A DNA stretch of 64,000 bases, taken from NCBI GenBank assembly GCA_965658275.1, contig CBFHRN010000003.1, positions 1 to 64,000 on the forward strand, written 5' to 3'. Below the pieces are notes generated by a model. The model made no database searches. It was not told where the DNA came from and saw only the letters and a list, made by a program, of their open reading frames with translations. The position numbers and the translations under genes were made by a program. Shown in pieces: positions 53,868-63,163 of this stretch (position 1 is its first letter; each line of letters begins with the position of its first letter). The DNA comes from Croceimicrobium sp965658275 (lineage in GTDB: Bacteria > Bacteroidota > Bacteroidia > Flavobacteriales > Schleiferiaceae).

Positions 53868-54074
53868 TCAGCTAAGGTTACATGGAAGAGCCAAAAATGG
53901 CAGATCTTCTTTATGACACCTATGTGATGGACTTAAATGCTGCGCTACTAAAATGCTGAGACTCAACTTTTCTTCGGGCAAACCTTGCAGCAGCTTTGAT
54001 AGTGCGTCTAAACCGCCTGCAGATGCTCCCGTCGCGCCTAAATATTTAGGCGTCGCATTCTTTTGTGATTTCAT
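53868..54074 (-). pseudogene. 68-aa remnant of a CheB-type methylesterase
   Basis: The ORF has YLGATGASAGGLDALSKLLQ and LVAQHLSPSH, the N-terminal block of CheB methylesterase domains with the catalytic Ser in GASAGG. It then loses similarity and stops. A full domain needs about 180 residues. With the REC and PAS pieces downstream it marks a decayed CheB/REC/PAS signalling locus. The 206-bp gap to accC holds the ATTGACGTCAAT palindrome but no other gene. Confidence 0.7.
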
Positions 54075-54180
54075 TGTAATTATAAAGTAGGTAGTCGGTT
54101 GATACGCATGGATTTAGGTTGAAATCCTATAGGTTCTCTAAGTTACATAAAAAGCTCGGAAATTAAACTTGAGATAGATG

Positions 54181-54192
54181 ATTGACGTCAAT
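54181..54192. promoter_or_regulatory. 12-bp perfect palindrome upstream of accC
   Basis: ATTGACGTCAAT is its own reverse complement and lies 88 nt before the accC ATG. It could be a dimeric regulator's site. No other copy was noticed in the window. Confidence 0.3.
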
Positions 54193-54280
54193 AATTATTG
54201 GAATACCCCTCTGAAGAAATCATTTATATAACATTCTATCTAAGCAATGAGCAGTAAATTAGCTGTATAAAAGTGCAACC

Positions 54281-55768
54281 ATGAATAAAATCCTTATCGC
54301 CAACCGAGGAGAGATCGCCCTTCGGATTATGAAATCTGCTAAAGAGATGGGAATCAAGACTGTAGCAGTATATTCCGAAGCAGATCGAAATTCACCCCAC
54401 GTGAAATATGCAGATGAAGCCGTGCTTTTAGGACCTCCACCTAGTGCGCAATCCTACCTCCTTGGGGATAAGATTATTGAGGTTTGTAAGGATTTAGGAG
54501 TAGATGGTATACACCCAGGCTACGGGTTTTTGAGCGAAAATGGTCAATTTGCCCAAGCTGTAGAGGATGCCGGTATTACTTTTATCGGACCTAAGGCGCA
54601 CTCCATGAAAATAATGGGGGATAAGTTAAGCGCTAAAGAGGCAGCTAAAGAATTTGGCATTCCATTAGTACCCGGAACGGAAGGTGCTATCGAAGACCCT
54701 CATGAAGCCATTGCCATATCAAGGGAAATTGGCTTCCCTGTGCTAATTAAAGCTTCCGCTGGAGGGGGTGGTAAAGGAATGCGTATCGTTGAAAAAGAAG
54801 AAGAGCTGGAGGAACAAATTCACAGTGCCATTTCAGAAGCTAAATCAGCATTTGGGAACGGAGCGGTTTTTATTGAAAAATATGTGAGTTCTCCGCGACA
54901 CATCGAGGTGCAAGTTTTATGCGATAGTCATGGAAATAGAGTACACCTATTTGAAAGAGAATGCTCTGTTCAGAGACGACATCAAAAAGTAATCGAAGAA
55001 GCCCCATCTGCCATACTTAGCGATGAGCTTCGCGCAGAAATGGGAACAAAGGCAGTTGATGTCGCTCGATCTTGTAATTATTTAGGGGCTGGTACCGTGG
55101 AGTTCATCATGGACGAGGATCACAATTTCTATTTCATGGAAATGAATACTCGTTTACAGGTAGAGCATCCTGTTACAGAAATGATTACTGGCGTTGATTT
55201 GGTGAAAGAACAAATCAAAATAGCTCGCGGTGAAAAGCTCTCTTTTTCTCAAAAGGACCTAAATATTCATGGACACTCCATCGAAGTAAGAGTATACGCG
55301 GAAAATGCCCGCGAAAACTTTATGCCAGATATTGGGAATTTAAGGGTTTATCAAAGGCCGCATGGAGTAGGGGTTAGAGTGGATGATGGTTTTGAAGAAG
55401 GTATGGATATTCCCATTTATTACGACCCTATGATTTCAAAATTGGTTACCTACGGAAAAGATCGCGAAGAAGCTCGTATCAGAATGGTACGTGCCATAGA
55501 GGACTATAAAATTGTGGGATTACATACTACGATGGAGTTTGCAAAGTTTGTAATGGAACACCCTTCCTTTATAAGTGGTGATTTTGACACACACTTTGTG
55601 AATAAACATTTTAAACCGGAGTACCTGGATGGCAAATCAAATGAGAAGGAAGAAGAAATAGCCGCTTTACTAGGAGCACATCTTCTTCAAAGTCAATCCG
55701 CTAAAAGCCAACAACTGACAAAAGGAGAGAAGGGAAGCTCCAGTAAATGGAAAATGAACCGCCAATGA
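54281..55768 (+). CDS. accC: acetyl/acyl-CoA carboxylase biotin carboxylase subunit
   Basis: A 495-aa ATP-grasp enzyme that carboxylates biotin. It shows the N-domain KILIANRGEIALRI, the glycine-rich ASAGGGGKGMRI near residue 165, EKYVSSPRHIEVQV, and MNTRLQVEHPVTEMI near 288. It is about 45 residues longer than typical AccC; the extra Lys/Gln-rich tail is like acyl-CoA (propionyl-type) carboxylase subunits. No biotin carrier gene follows. Its stop overlaps the next start (ATGA). Confidence 0.88.
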   Translation: MNKILIANRGEIALRIMKSAKEMGIKTVAVYSEADRNSPHVKYADEAVLLGPPPSAQSYLLGDKIIEVCKDLGVDGIHPGYGFLSENGQFAQAVEDAGITFIGPKAHSMKIMGDKLSAKEAAKEFGIPLVPGTEGAIEDPHEAIAISREIGFPVLIKASAGGGGKGMRIVEKEEELEEQIHSAISEAKSAFGNGAVFIEKYVSSPRHIEVQVLCDSHGNRVHLFERECSVQRRHQKVIEEAPSAILSDELRAEMGTKAVDVARSCNYLGAGTVEFIMDEDHNFYFMEMNTRLQVEHPVTEMITGVDLVKEQIKIARGEKLSFSQKDLNIHGHSIEVRVYAENARENFMPDIGNLRVYQRPHGVGVRVDDGFEEGMDIPIYYDPMISKLVTYGKDREEARIRMVRAIEDYKIVGLHTTMEFAKFVMEHPSFISGDFDTHFVNKHFKPEYLDGKSNEKEEEIAALLGAHLLQSQSAKSQQLTKGEKGSSSKWKMNRQ

Positions 55769-56451
55769 TTAATAAGATTCTTGGAATACTGTCACTGATT
55801 TTTTTGGCAACCACCCTTTGGGGCCAAACGGATAGCACTAAAGCTAACGATATCGTGCAGTATGCTTCTAAGAATAGGAATGATATATTAGATGCCATTA
55901 TTGTGGATGGCGATACCATTCCAATAATGGTCTTAGACGAGGTTTTACTCATTAATAAGCCCAGCTTTGACAGCAGAGAAGCTCGTCGGCGTTATTATAT
56001 CTTAAAGCGAAAAGTAATGAAAGTCTATCCTTACGCTGTAATTGCTGGCGATAAATTAGATAGTCTTAATTTACTTTTAGTAGGCAAAAATCGTTGGAAA
56101 AAGCGGCGTTTAATCAAAGAGTTTCAAGAATATCTTGAAAATAAATTTGAAGGGAAGCTACGCAAGCTAACGCATAGCGAGGGTCAGATACTTTCTAAAC
56201 TCATATATAGGGAAACTAATATGACCACCTATGAACTCATATCCGAGTATCGAAGTGGCTGGAATGCCTTCTGGTGGAATACTATCGCATACTTTAATGA
56301 AATCAGTCTAAAAACGCCCTATGCTCCAGAAGAGGTTGAAGAAGATAAGCTGATTGAAACCATTTTACAAAGGGCCTTCCTTCAAGGATTTCTTAAGGAA
56401 AGAATTCCGATTACAACTCTAGACCCACCTAATAAAGCAGCCTCACCTTAA
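55765..56451 (+). CDS. DUF4294 exported protein
   Basis: A 228-aa protein from the ATG at 55765. A signal peptide ends LWGQT. The DUF4294 core includes VDGDTIPIMVLDEVLL near residue 48-63, RRYYILKRKVMKVYPYA, and the end RSGWNAFWWNTIAYF. The role is unknown. The start overlaps the accC stop by 3 nt. It is convergent with the DUF3667 pseudogene by 9 nt. Confidence 0.88.
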   Translation: MINKILGILSLIFLATTLWGQTDSTKANDIVQYASKNRNDILDAIIVDGDTIPIMVLDEVLLINKPSFDSREARRRYYILKRKVMKVYPYAVIAGDKLDSLNLLLVGKNRWKKRRLIKEFQEYLENKFEGKLRKLTHSEGQILSKLIYRETNMTTYELISEYRSGWNAFWWNTIAYFNEISLKTPYAPEEVEEDKLIETILQRAFLQGFLKERIPITTLDPPNKAASP

Positions 56452-57195
56452 AGCAAAGACCATAATCACACTTATAGTCAATGTATAAACAAGGAAGGAA
56501 AGAAGTGTGATGAGAGAAGCCTCCCAAATAGATCGAAGCCAAGTCTTTCTTAACAAATCCTTGTAGTAATAAACAAAGTAAAATAAGCTTCCTAGAAGAT
56601 AGATGGCGTAGACATAGCCAATACTTAAAAGCATTCCTAAGAAGAAAATAAGCGTAAAGATATTTATAACCGAGGTGTAAAAGGTGTTGAATACAAGATG
56701 CTCAGCATAATTGAGCTCCTTCTTACGATTAAAAAGCTAAGTGAAAAAAGCCACGATGGGTATATAAGCCCATATGACCAGGTTAAAATAGTTTGTCAGT
56801 ACATCTTTAATCTGCTGACTCTTCGCTTCTATCTTTTTAACTCGTTCAGAATCTAACCCTTCACTACCGAGATCAGCTCCAAGGCTATACCCATTTTCAA
56901 ACTGAGCCTGTCCAATACTTTTAGTTTCCCCCATACCATTCTTAACTCCAAGTAGAAGTTCATTCGAAAAATCGGTAATGCTGAATATCAGTACCAATAA
57001 GGTGGTACTTACAATTAGCAATCTGAAAGGGGAGATATAGCGCAATCGGCCAGCTTGAAAAAAATCCTTAGTGCTTTTACCAGGAGAGCGCAATAGAGAC
57101 CAACGCGTAAATAAAATACCTCTTTCTAAATTTAGAGATTCGAGTATGGAACTGAAGGCGTTCTTTAAATCAAAGCGTTTTTACCCTTCGCTCAT
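56443..57195 (-). pseudogene. DUF3667 membrane protein, broken by two stops
   Basis: One frame runs through with recognisable DUF3667 sequence: GILFTRWSLLRSPGKSTKDFF, PFRLLIV, and later RKKELNYAEHLVFN. It is interrupted by TAG at 56737-56739, where relatives have Trp (FFT-W-LF), a TGG to TAG change. A TAA at 57181-57183 also lies after ATGAGCGAAGGG, and the N-terminal zinc ribbon of the family is absent. The tail forms four membrane helices. It is a pseudogene. Confidence 0.82.
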
Positions 57196-57215
57196 CTACT
57201 ACTATAAACTCATTT

Positions 57216-59351
57216 TCATTCGTTGGCATCATTAACTTGCTTTATTGAAAGTTGAATCCGTTCCCTAGGTAAATCTACGCTTAAGACTTTTACCTTCAGC
57301 GCTTCTTGTAGGCTTAAAATCTCTGCTGGGTCGCTGATAAATCGATTTGCAATTTCCGAGATGTGCACCAATCCAGCTTGTTTCAAACCAATATCCACGA
57401 AAGCACCAAACTTAGTTAAGTTGCTAACCAGGCCAGGCAAAATCATTCCCTCTCTTAAATCTTCAATTCGCTTGATATTTGGATCAAAGCTAAAGGCGCG
57501 GATGGCACCGCGTTGATCTCGACCAGCTTTTAAAATCTCCTCTCTAATCGACTCCAAATGGATACTGCCGTATTTCAAAATTAAAGCTTCAGGAAATTCC
57601 ATGGCTGCGCTAAATTCCTTATCCAGCAATAATTCTTCTATATTCTTGAGGTAGTGCTTCGCCAGTTCCTCCACAATTGCATAGGACTCGGGATGAACGG
57701 CGGAACTGTCAAGAATATAGTCGGCATCATTAATCCGTAAAAAACCCGCCGAAAGTTCAAATGCCTTAGGTCCTAAACCTTTTACCTTCAATAATTCCTT
57801 ACGATTTTTAAATGCCCCATGCTCTTTGCGATACGCCACAATATTCTCGGCCAAATTCGAGCTTAAACCAGAAATAAACTTTAATAAATGCGGGGAGGCT
57901 TGGTTGAGCTCGACGCCAATTTGATTCACAACAGACACCACCGTTTTTTCCAGCTCATTATCAAGTTGGGAGGGATCTAAATCATGCTGATATTGACCAA
58001 CTCCGATTGACTTCGGATCGATTTTCACTAGTTCAGCCAAAGGGTCTTGCAATCGACGCCCAATTGACACCGCTCCTCGAACAGTTACATCATATTGCGG
58101 AAATTCTGCTCTTCCCACACTTGAGGCCGAATAAACAGACGCCCCAGCTTCACTAACGCTGTAAACTTGAACTTTACGCTTAAACTTGCATTGATCGATC
58201 AAGTTTTCAGTTTCTCTACCCGCAGTTCCATTTCCCACTGCTATGGCATCAATCTTATAGGCCTCTACGAACTGTTCCAATTTTCGTTTTCCTTGCACCC
58301 ATTCTTTTTGCGGTGGATGGGGGTAAATATTTTCGTTGTGTAGTAAATCGCCTAATTCATTTAAACAGACCAGTTTACAGCCGCTTTTAAAACCAGGGTC
58401 AATAGCTAATACACGTTTTCGATGAAGAGGTGGTGCCATAAGCAACTGCCTTAAATTTCCCGCAAATACTTGAATCGCAGTTTCTTGAGCCTTTGATAAT
58501 GCTTCATTACGAAGCTCCTTGGATAAGGATGGATACAAAGACTTTTGGTAGGCTAACTTGATGGCTTTTTGCAAGTAAGGAGAACGGCATTTACTGGCTC
58601 CCGCTATTATGTGCTCCGATAAATCTAATGCCGCCTCTTTATCTGGGCTAACCTTAACGCTAATTATCCCTTCCGATTCTGCTCTGTATATAGCTAACAA
58701 CCTGTGACTAGGGATTTTCTTTAATAAGCCGCTGTATTTGTGGTAATCCCTGTATTTTTCAGAATCCGGATGAGAATCATCCTTCAGCTTGGTTTCAATT
58801 AGAGAAGCCTGGTTAAACAAGCTACGTAGGCGTTTTCGTAAAAACTGGTTTTCATTGATCCACTGAGCTGCAATGTCTATTGAAGCGGCTAAAACTTCTT
58901 CTTCAGACTGATAAGGTCCTTTTATGCCTTTATGTAAGTTTCTTTCAAGCTCAAGGTCGTTTTGCTTCATCACAAGTGCTGCAAACCTGCCTAGACCATT
59001 TTTTAAAGCAATGTCCGCCTTTGTCTCACGCTTCGGCCTAAAGGGCAGGTAAAAATCTTCCAGTTCATTGGACTGCCTGAAGGAAGCTATCCTAGCAGCT
59101 TTCTCATCATCATACAATTTTTGCTCTATCAGGCTCTTTCGAATGCTTTCTTTACGGTCCTCAAGCTTCTTGTAATGTTGAAGTTTCTTTTCAACGTTCT
59201 CAACCTGCAATTCATCCAGACCCTGAGTTTGAGCCTTTCGATAACGAGCGATAAAGGCAATAGTTGCTCCCTCTTCCAATAATTGAACACAAGATTGAAG
59301 AGCAGGCATAGTTAAATCCAGCTCCTCAGCAATCCAACTTAAATAAGTCAC
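57216..59351 (-). CDS. tex: Tex-family RNA-binding transcription accessory protein
   Basis: A 711-aa Tex protein. The N-terminal helical domain, a YqgF-like core (RVLAIDPGFKSGCKLVCL near residue 315), helix-hairpin-helix segments and a C-terminal S1 domain (GMILPGLVSNLTKFGAFVDIG near residue 635) are in the usual order. The start is GTG at 59351, overlapping the thioesterase TGA (GTGA). Tex proteins bind nucleic acid and influence transcription. Confidence 0.94.
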   Translation of the reverse strand: MTYLSWIAEELDLTMPALQSCVQLLEEGATIAFIARYRKAQTQGLDELQVENVEKKLQHYKKLEDRKESIRKSLIEQKLYDDEKAARIASFRQSNELEDFYLPFRPKRETKADIALKNGLGRFAALVMKQNDLELERNLHKGIKGPYQSEEEVLAASIDIAAQWINENQFLRKRLRSLFNQASLIETKLKDDSHPDSEKYRDYHKYSGLLKKIPSHRLLAIYRAESEGIISVKVSPDKEAALDLSEHIIAGASKCRSPYLQKAIKLAYQKSLYPSLSKELRNEALSKAQETAIQVFAGNLRQLLMAPPLHRKRVLAIDPGFKSGCKLVCLNELGDLLHNENIYPHPPQKEWVQGKRKLEQFVEAYKIDAIAVGNGTAGRETENLIDQCKFKRKVQVYSVSEAGASVYSASSVGRAEFPQYDVTVRGAVSIGRRLQDPLAELVKIDPKSIGVGQYQHDLDPSQLDNELEKTVVSVVNQIGVELNQASPHLLKFISGLSSNLAENIVAYRKEHGAFKNRKELLKVKGLGPKAFELSAGFLRINDADYILDSSAVHPESYAIVEELAKHYLKNIEELLLDKEFSAAMEFPEALILKYGSIHLESIREEILKAGRDQRGAIRAFSFDPNIKRIEDLREGMILPGLVSNLTKFGAFVDIGLKQAGLVHISEIANRFISDPAEILSLQEALKVKVLSVDLPRERIQLSIKQVNDANE

Positions 59352-59725
59352 GTAAATAGATTTTGATAGGATGCTGCAATGCGCTTTGGTTTGCCATCAT
59401 CAGCATCTAAGGCTATCCAGTTAGTTTTACAGGAACAAATAAGCTCAGAATCTCTCCATACATCAACCCTTCGAATACTCCGATAGGCTTCCATTTGTTC
59501 TACCCATGTTTTTAAAGTGAGTAAATCATCCTTGAAAGCTGGTTTAAAATATTCGATTTCATGTTTACGAACGACCCAAATGTAGCCACTATTTTTACCC
59601 GCAACCGAGAACCAATGCGCTCCGGCAACCTCTTGAACCCATTGCAAGTAAACTACATTATTCACATGGGACAAATCGTCAATATGCTCACTTTTGACTC
59701 TTATTTGAAGCTCAAATTGTTCCAT
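59348..59725 (-). CDS. 4HBT-family acyl-CoA thioesterase
   Basis: A 125-aa hotdog protein from the ATG at 59725; a TTG at 59737 is possible. HIDDLSHVNNVVYLQWVQE near residue 13-31 is the 4HBT signature. It is the third hotdog thioesterase of the window and is coupled to tex through a GTGA overlap. The substrate is unknown. Confidence 0.87.
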   Translation of the reverse strand: MEQFELQIRVKSEHIDDLSHVNNVVYLQWVQEVAGAHWFSVAGKNSGYIWVVRKHEIEYFKPAFKDDLLTLKTWVEQMEAYRSIRRVDVWRDSELICSCKTNWIALDADDGKPKRIAASYQNLFT

Positions 59726-59752
59726 GCCACAAAGCAAGCAAAAAAAGTGTAG

Positions 59753-60229
59753 CTAATCTTTTATTGCCGAATTCCACATATCGCGGGTAGAAACTAAGCG
59801 GCCGCCTACTTTTTGAAATAATACCATGTAAAAACCGTGGTCTATTTCATCCCCATCATCATTGTATTCACTCCAGCGGCCAGATTCAACTGCCATGTCT
59901 TTGGAAGTCGAAAAAACATCTATCGTTGTATACTTGAAATGATAATTGCGGCTAGTGTCCGCTGCCACGGTGTTTTTAAAATGATTTACAATTTGTTGTT
60001 TCCCAAACAATTGTTCTCGCCCTTCACCATAAGTCACAGCATTTTCGGCATAGAACTTTTCAAACAGCTTTGGATCCTTGTTGGCATAAGCCATGGCTAA
60101 GGTATCTTCCATAGCAATGATGTAAGACTTGACTGCCTCAAGGTCAAAAGATTCAGCAGGCGCTTCTACACTTGCATTTTGACAGGAGAAAAGACCTGCA
60201 AGGGCCGAAAGGAATAGTACTTTTTTCAT
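59753..60229 (-). CDS. NTF2/SnoaL-like lipoprotein
   Basis: A 158-aa lipoprotein (leader ends LFSCQNA, Cys16). The mature part is a cone-shaped NTF2-like fold: AMEDTLAMAYANKDPKLFEKFYAENAVTYGEG and the final ARVVSTRDMW-like strand. I use the ATG at 60229. No catalytic residues stand out. It precedes the thioesterase gene by 27 nt. Confidence 0.83.
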   Translation of the reverse strand: MKKVLFLSALAGLFSCQNASVEAPAESFDLEAVKSYIIAMEDTLAMAYANKDPKLFEKFYAENAVTYGEGREQLFGKQQIVNHFKNTVAADTSRNYHFKYTTIDVFSTSKDMAVESGRWSEYNDDGDEIDHGFYMVLFQKVGGRLVSTRDMWNSAIKD

Positions 60230-60315
60230 GGTTGTTTGATTTAGGTCTCTGTAATTTAACAAAAATGCCTGAAGCTCAGGACTAATTGAGAAGGCAATTT
60301 CTAAATGAGACTTAT

Positions 60316-60345
60316 TTGCTTGGCTCGATTAGCTGATTACCTTTG
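60316..60345 (+). promoter_or_regulatory. promoter of trkA-trkH
   Basis: TTG at 60316-60318, a 19-nt spacer and TACCTTTG at 60338-60345 fit the Bacteroidota pattern. The box ends 17 nt before the ATG at 60363. Confidence 0.6.
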
Positions 60346-60362
60346 TTTTAGATTTCGTACGT

Positions 60363-61706
60363 ATGAAGATTATTATCGCTGGAGCCGGAGCCGTTGGAAC
60401 CCACTTAGCTAATTGGCTGTCCAGGGAATCCCATGATATTACTATTATTGATCATGATCAAGATAAACTGAGCAATATCGAAGGTAATGTGGATGCTTTG
60501 ACCATTTTTGGGGAGGTTACAGATTTCTCCATCCTACAAAGATCAAGGGTAGAAGAAGCTGATTTATTTATCTCTGTTACTTCCGTTGAAGAAGCAAATA
60601 TTCTCAGTGCATTATATGCCAAGCGTTTAGGAGCCAAGAAGACCATTGCACGTATTAGTCAGATGCAATATTTGACGGATGATCACATATTGAACATTCG
60701 AGACTTAGGAATCGATGAGTTGATTTCTCCAGAATCCTTAGCGGCTCGAGAGGTTAGGCATTTGCTAAATACCAATGCCGCTTCTGAATCGATTGAATTT
60801 GAAAATGGTAAGATCACTCTATTGGGTTTAGACATTGAGGAAGATGCCGCAATTGCTGGTAAGACTATGTCTGAAATTGCCTCCATGAGTGAAGAGCGCC
60901 ACTATGTTGTGGTGGCAATTAAGCGTAATGGTGAAACCATTATCCCTAAGGGCGACACTATGGTGAATGCCAATGATCACCTCTTCGTTGTCACGCACGC
61001 TGAAGGACTTGAACAAGTACTTGAAGTAACGGGACGTAGAAAGATTAAAATCAATGATATAATCATTGTTGGAGGTAGTAGGACAGGGCGTCATCTCGCT
61101 CGTAAATTAAGTCGAAATTTCCACGTTAAATTGGTGGAAGAAGACTCCGAAAAAGCAGAAGAAATTGCGGCTCAATTCCCAGAAGTAATGGTTCTAAACT
61201 TTGATGGGACAGATGTAGAGAAACTGGAAGAAGAAGGGCTCAAAAATGCAGATGCCTTAGTCGCAGTAACGGGTAATAGCGAGACCAATGTTTTAACCTG
61301 CTTGGTCGCAAGAGACCGTGGCGTTAAGAAGACCATTGCCATGGTGGAAAATATCGAATATTTATCCTTAACTCAATCTATTGGCATAGATAGTCTTATC
61401 AATAAAAAATTGGCTGCGGCGAATTTCATTTACCGCTACATTAGAAGGGGAGATTTTGTAACCCTGAGCACCATCCATGGCATTGATTCGGAGGTAATGG
61501 AGTTTAATGTGAGTGATAAATGCAAGGTGACTAAAAGCGCCATTAAAGATCTTAATTTACCTAAAGGAGCCTTAATTGGCGGCGTTATCCGTAACAACAA
61601 AGGACTAATACCCCAAGGTGAATTTCAGATTGAGGAAGGCGACAAAGTGGTTGTTTTCGCAAAAAGTGATTGCGCCAAGAAAATTGCAAACTACTTCCGT
61701 AGCTAA
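60363..61706 (+). CDS. trkA: Trk potassium uptake regulator TrkA
   Basis: A 447-aa cytoplasmic regulator with two RCK halves. The first starts KIIIAGAGAVGTHLA with the GAGAVG nucleotide site. The second starts IIIVGGSRTGRHLA near residue 223. Each half ends with an RCK-C domain. It gates the TrkH channel in response to NAD(H)/ATP. The stop shares one base with the trkH ATG (TAATG). Confidence 0.96.
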   Translation: MKIIIAGAGAVGTHLANWLSRESHDITIIDHDQDKLSNIEGNVDALTIFGEVTDFSILQRSRVEEADLFISVTSVEEANILSALYAKRLGAKKTIARISQMQYLTDDHILNIRDLGIDELISPESLAAREVRHLLNTNAASESIEFENGKITLLGLDIEEDAAIAGKTMSEIASMSEERHYVVVAIKRNGETIIPKGDTMVNANDHLFVVTHAEGLEQVLEVTGRRKIKINDIIIVGGSRTGRHLARKLSRNFHVKLVEEDSEKAEEIAAQFPEVMVLNFDGTDVEKLEEEGLKNADALVAVTGNSETNVLTCLVARDRGVKKTIAMVENIEYLSLTQSIGIDSLINKKLAAANFIYRYIRRGDFVTLSTIHGIDSEVMEFNVSDKCKVTKSAIKDLNLPKGALIGGVIRNNKGLIPQGEFQIEEGDKVVVFAKSDCAKKIANYFRS

Positions 61707-63163
61707 TGACTCTATTTAACCCACGTATGATTGGCGCTTTAATAGGCGCTTTATTAATGATAGTGGCGGGCATGATGCTCCTCAATGTTGCCGTAGCCTT
61801 GTATTATGGCGAAAACTGGGAAGCGCACTTACTTTCATCGGGAATCACTTTTTTAAGTGGAGGGCTGCTGTATTTATCCAATCTTAAAAACACCAATAAA
61901 GAAGTTCGTAAACGTGACGGTTTCTTAATTGTTACCATGGGTTGGGTAGCGATGTCCATGCTTGGAAGCTTACCCTATGCACTTACCGGCTCAATTGATA
62001 ATGTTGTAGACGCCATCTTTGAAACGGTTAGCGGTTTTACCACAACAGGGGCTACCATTTTAACCGATATCGAATCACAACCCAAATCCATTCTCTTTTG
62101 GCGAAGTATGACGCACTGGATAGGAGGGATGGGTATAATCGTTCTTACAGTCGCCATATTACCCTTATTGGGAGTGGGCGGTATGCAGCTATTTATTGCT
62201 GAAGCGCCTGGGGTAACCCCCGAAAAACTGCATCCGCGAATTACCGGAACCGCAAAACGACTTTGGATAATTTATGTGGCTCTCACTTCTTTGGAGGCTG
62301 TAGCCTTAGTAATAGCTGGCATGGATGGCTTTGATGCGATTAACCATGCAATGGCCACTATGGCTACGGGAGGTTTTTCTACTAAAAACGCAAGTATAGC
62401 CTATTACAGTTCACCGGCAATACATTACATCATAACCCTATTCATGTTCTTAGCTGGGGTCAATTTCACCATGCTTTACTTCGGTTTTACGGGCAGATTT
62501 CGGCAATTAAAGGCAAATGAAGAATTTCGGGTTTACTTCTACAACACGCTTATATTCTCATCTATTGTGGCTGTTGTGCTGATCTTCTTTCAAGGCTTAC
62601 CTACCGAAGAGAGCATTCGGAATGCCCTATTTACAGTAGTCTCTATCACAACCACTACGGGTTTTGTAACTGACAATTATTTGTTGTGGCCTAACTTTTT
62701 AATTTTCTTGGTTTTTGTGCTTTTCTTCTCCGGTGGCTCTACCGGAAGTACCTCAGGTGGCATGAAAATCATGCGACACATAATCTTAATTAAAAACAGC
62801 TTTCTGGAGCTCAAAAGACAAATTCACCCAAATGCCATTATTCCTGTGCGGTTCAATGGTAAAGCGGTACCACAAGGAATTACCAACACCGTTGCTGCTT
62901 TTATCTTAATCTGGCTAATTGTTTTCTTTGTCGGCGCTTTTGTAATGTCCATGTTTGGACTCGATTTTATGTCTGCTGTAGGATCGGTAACCGCTACCTT
63001 AGGTAATATTGGACCAGGATTAGGAAGTGTTGGACCAGTCGACAATTTCGCTCACATTCCACAAGGAGGTAAATTATTCCTAAGCTTTCTGATGCTATTA
63101 GGACGACTAGAACTATTTACAGTACTAATTCTATTTATGCCTTACTTCTGGCAAAGACGTTAA
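61706..63163 (+). CDS. trkH: Trk potassium transporter TrkH
   Basis: A 485-aa membrane K+ uptake protein. Selectivity-loop segments are visible: VSGFTTTGAT near residue 108-117, MATGGFSTKNAS, SITTTTGFVT and ATLGNIGPGLG. About ten to twelve helices surround them. It forms the channel with TrkA. Its end overlaps the convergent USP gene by 4 nt. Confidence 0.95.
   Translation: MTLFNPRMIGALIGALLMIVAGMMLLNVAVALYYGENWEAHLLSSGITFLSGGLLYLSNLKNTNKEVRKRDGFLIVTMGWVAMSMLGSLPYALTGSIDNVVDAIFETVSGFTTTGATILTDIESQPKSILFWRSMTHWIGGMGIIVLTVAILPLLGVGGMQLFIAEAPGVTPEKLHPRITGTAKRLWIIYVALTSLEAVALVIAGMDGFDAINHAMATMATGGFSTKNASIAYYSSPAIHYIITLFMFLAGVNFTMLYFGFTGRFRQLKANEEFRVYFYNTLIFSSIVAVVLIFFQGLPTEESIRNALFTVVSITTTTGFVTDNYLLWPNFLIFLVFVLFFSGGSTGSTSGGMKIMRHIILIKNSFLELKRQIHPNAIIPVRFNGKAVPQGITNTVAAFILIWLIVFFVGAFVMSMFGLDFMSAVGSVTATLGNIGPGLGSVGPVDNFAHIPQGGKLFLSFLMLLGRLELFTVLILFMPYFWQRR

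Noticed and set aside
56737..56739. TAG readthrough or recoding in the DUF3667 gene
   Set aside because: A second stop, the missing N-terminal domain and normal TAG use elsewhere (for example the TPR gene stop) make a pseudogene simpler.
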